From NCBI GenBank assembly GCA_945861605.1, contig CAMAVG010000003.1:1-24781 (forward strand): a stretch of DNA of 24,781 nt. Direction: 5' to 3'. Source of the DNA: Rickettsia typhi (lineage in GTDB: Bacteria > Pseudomonadota > Alphaproteobacteria > Rickettsiales > Deianiraeaceae). Each line of letters begins with the position of its first letter. The first letter of the stretch is position 1. Positions 22,917 through 24,781 of the stretch are shown here, piece by piece. The position numbers and the translations under genes were made by a program. A model generated the notes under the pieces. That model made no database searches and was not told the DNA's origin. It worked only from the letters and a program-made list of their open reading frames with translations.

Positions 22917-24212
22917 TTACATTTTTTGCGAGAGTTTATCGTATTTTGATGACAGTTTGTGGACTTGCAATTGCGCGATTGTTTCCGTGCTAACATTCAC
23001 GACGATTAGAAGTCCGGTGCCTCCGATCGCGTAAAATTGGGAGTACATTGACGACATAAGTTCGGGAATTATGCACACGAGTGCGATGTACGAACCGCCA
23101 ATGAAACACAGGTATTTCGTGAGTTTTTCGATGTGCTCTTGAGTGCGTTCGCCGGGGCGAATTCCCTGAATGAATGTGTTGGATTTACGCAAATTATTCG
23201 CGACTTCCTTGGTGTCAAACACGATTGATGTATAGAAATATGTGAAAAAGTAAATCATGGCAATATAAATTGCGATGAAAAGTGGCTGACCGTGGGAGAT
23301 ATTCCCCGCGATGAAGTGGATTATTGGGTTTGTGCTGTTGGGCATAAAACCTGCGATTGTGGCTGGTAGCATGAGAACCGAGCCGGCAAAAATTGGCGGA
23401 ATTACACCTGCGGGGTTGAGTTTTAGTGGTAATTGACCGGTGCCCATTGCGGTTTGTGTGCCGCCGAATCTGCTGATTTGTTTTGATTGTTGGACGGTTA
23501 TTATTCGATAAGATTTCTCAAAAAGGACGATCATCACGATGGAAACTATGAAAATTGCGAGGATGAAAATCAGTTGAATTGGGGAAAGTGCTCCGCTGCG
23601 AGTCAATTCGAACATGGAAATGAAGGCTTTGGGGAAGTCGGAAATGATTCCGGCGAAGATCATGAGAGAGACTCCGTTGCCAATGCCCTTTGCGGTTATG
23701 CGTTCGCCCATCCAAAGAAGAATCATTGTTCCTGTGGTTAATGTCAATGCGACGCTGAGTTTTTGGTAGATTGTTCCGTGAGATTCATCGCCAAGATACA
23801 AACCCGAGGCACCAATTCCGTTTGCAATTGCGAAACCTTGGAAGAATGCGATGATGATTGTTGCGTATTTTGTGTATTGATTTATCTGTTTTTGTCCGGA
23901 TTCGCCCTCTTGTTTCAAGGCTTTTAAGCTTGGAAGAGATGATGTTAGAAGTTGGACGATAATGGACGAGGTTATGTATGGAATGATTGTTAGGGCGAAG
24001 ATTGACATTCTGGCAAGAGAGCCGCCGGAAAGCATGTTGAACATGCCGAAAACGCCTGATTTTGTGTATTTCTCAATAGAACTTAGCATTGAAACATCAA
24101 TGTTTGGCAGGGGTATGAAGGAACCAAGGCGATAGGCGATTAGAACGAATATTGTAAAAATCACCTTGGAAATCAACCCCGAAGAAGCTGGTTTAACTTG
24201 CTTTTTTGCCAT
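22917..24212 (-). CDS. secY: Preprotein translocase subunit SecY
   Basis: 431 residues, normal length. SecY is the ten-helix channel of the Sec translocon in the inner membrane. Recognisable parts are the first helix region IAYRLGSFIPLPNID, the plug-area GGSLARMSIFALTIIPYITSSII, the long cytoplasmic loop ending with SKQISRFGG and LPLKLNPAGVIPPIFA, and the C-terminal loop KSNTFIQGIRPGERT that meets SecA and ribosomes. It is two bases downstream of rplO and one base upstream of adk. Confidence 0.98.
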   Translation of the reverse strand: MAKKQVKPASSGLISKVIFTIFVLIAYRLGSFIPLPNIDVSMLSSIEKYTKSGVFGMFNMLSGGSLARMSIFALTIIPYITSSIIVQLLTSSLPSLKALKQEGESGQKQINQYTKYATIIIAFFQGFAIANGIGASGLYLGDESHGTIYQKLSVALTLTTGTMILLWMGERITAKGIGNGVSLMIFAGIISDFPKAFISMFELTRSGALSPIQLIFILAIFIVSIVMIVLFEKSYRIITVQQSKQISRFGGTQTAMGTGQLPLKLNPAGVIPPIFAGSVLMLPATIAGFMPNSTNPIIHFIAGNISHGQPLFIAIYIAMIYFFTYFYTSIVFDTKEVANNLRKSNTFIQGIRPGERTQEHIEKLTKYLCFIGGSYIALVCIIPELMSSMYSQFYAIGGTGLLIVVNVSTETIAQLQVHKLSSKYDKLSQKM

Positions 24213-24214
24213 AA

Positions 24215-24712
24215 CTATTCTTGAACTTCAGAAACAGGTTCGAAACCTTGTACGATTTCAAATTTTCCGCCTGCTTTTGTAATTTCCGCGGTAGCAGAAG
24301 TTGAATAAGCGTGTGCTTCGATTTGTAATCCTTTTGGACATTGACCTTTTGAAAGAACTTTTACAAGATCCTTATTTTTGATAACGCCTGCAACGATCAA
24401 ATCCTCAATTGTGATTTTTTTTGAAGCGTCGAGTTTGCCGCAATCGATGTATTCTTGAAGTTGAACGAAGTTCACTGGTTTGAATTCAACACGGAAAATG
24501 TTGTTGAAACCACGATGAGGAAGCCTTACATACAAAGGAGTTTGACCACCTTCAAAGGCACGAACACCACCGACACCTGAGCGTCCTTTTTGACCTTTTT
24601 GACCCTTACCACAAGTTTTTCCAAGTCCGGAACCGCGTCCTCTGCCGACTCTTTTTCTTCTTTTTGTGTTTTTGTGTTCAAATAAATTTACTGCTTCTGC
24701 AATTGCTGACAT
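24215..24712 (-). CDS. rplO: Ribosomal protein L15 (uL15)
   Basis: 165 residues, slightly long because of a short C-terminal tail. L15 is a late-assembling large-subunit protein. The N-terminus carries the basic glycine-rich segment RVGRGRGSGLGKTCGKGQKGQK, cut here to GRGRGSGLGKTCGKGQKG for identification, then FEGGQTPLYVRLPHRGF, a family hallmark. The C-terminal part ITKAGGKFE closes the domain. It heads the visible rplO-secY-adk-ubiA run. The ATG at 24712 has an AT-rich leader without a Shine-Dalgarno. Confidence 0.97.
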   Translation of the reverse strand: MSAIAEAVNLFEHKNTKRRKRVGRGRGSGLGKTCGKGQKGQKGRSGVGGVRAFEGGQTPLYVRLPHRGFNNIFRVEFKPVNFVQLQEYIDCGKLDASKKITIEDLIVAGVIKNKDLVKVLSKGQCPKGLQIEAHAYSTSATAEITKAGGKFEIVQGFEPVSEVQE

Positions 24713-24756
24713 TTTAACTTTTAATAACTGAATTGGGTTCTTGTAAAGTGATGATT

Positions 24757-24780
24757 TTATAAATCAAGGAAAATTTTTAG
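24757..24780 (-). other. Possible 3' end of the upstream gene (rpmD expected, not shown)
   Basis: Upstream of rplO the minus strand offers one short open end, LKIFLDL then TAA (24780-24757), and another ending FP then TGA at 24764. In most spc operons rpmD (L30) ends here, but too few codons are visible to identify it. The remaining bases to 24712 show no feature. Confidence 0.2.
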
Positions 24781-24781
24781 T

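Noticed and set aside
1..24781. tRNA or rRNA genes
   Set aside because: No cloverleaf or rRNA-like segment was seen in the intergenic regions, which are mostly under 210 bases.

Overview
The window looks like chromosome from a low-GC (AT-rich by eye) Gram-negative bacterium, most likely an alphaproteobacterium. The evidence is a class I lysyl-tRNA synthetase, a small DUF1640-like coiled-coil membrane protein, TonB/ExbB/ExbD with a siderophore receptor, an outer-membrane barrel, many lipoproteins and a UbiA ubiquinone-pathway prenyltransferase. Genes are tightly packed, often with gaps of 0-5 bases or short overlaps. Almost no start codon has a recognisable Shine-Dalgarno sequence. The biosynthetic and iron-uptake genes argue against an extremely reduced genome, but the exact lineage is inference.

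Layout, left to right. Positions 1-1682 (minus strand) carry proC, nadK and the first 22 codons of gmk. Positions 1760-3980 (minus) hold five consecutive small lipoprotein genes that appear to be diverged paralogues sharing a two-cysteine motif; I do not recognise the family. Facing away from them at 4069 is an outer-membrane beta-barrel gene, and the two candidate promoters overlap face to face. A rightward run follows: barrel, thiE-like, DUF1640-like, lysS (class I), argS and a secreted cysteine-containing protein of unknown function, ending at a hairpin near 10700. argG converges on it from the right.

Positions 12017-17973 form an iron-acquisition island. A first Fur-box promoter drives tonB-exbB-exbD. 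A near-identical second Fur-box promoter drives a Fiu-like catecholate receptor, followed by a PiuC/YbiX-type Fe(II)/2-oxoglutarate dioxygenase and a PepSY-type membrane protein. Together these would import a ferric siderophore across the outer membrane and help release the iron.

Positions 17974-19520 (minus) carry tsf and, behind it, a membrane-anchored protein with a degenerate Nudix box. Positions 19656-20496 hold a broken gene with one in-frame stop and one frameshift. An isolated pstB follows. The right end (minus strand) is rplO-secY-adk-ubiA, the end of a ribosomal-protein operon in which ubiA stands where rpsM-rpsK-rpoA commonly follow. A 56-bp palindromic repeat occurs twice (15946 and 21345), each time just after a stop codon.

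The most novel-looking items are the lipoprotein array with its barrel neighbour, the palindromic repeat, the anchored Nudix-like protein, and a ProC whose three nucleotide-loop glycines are all serine.
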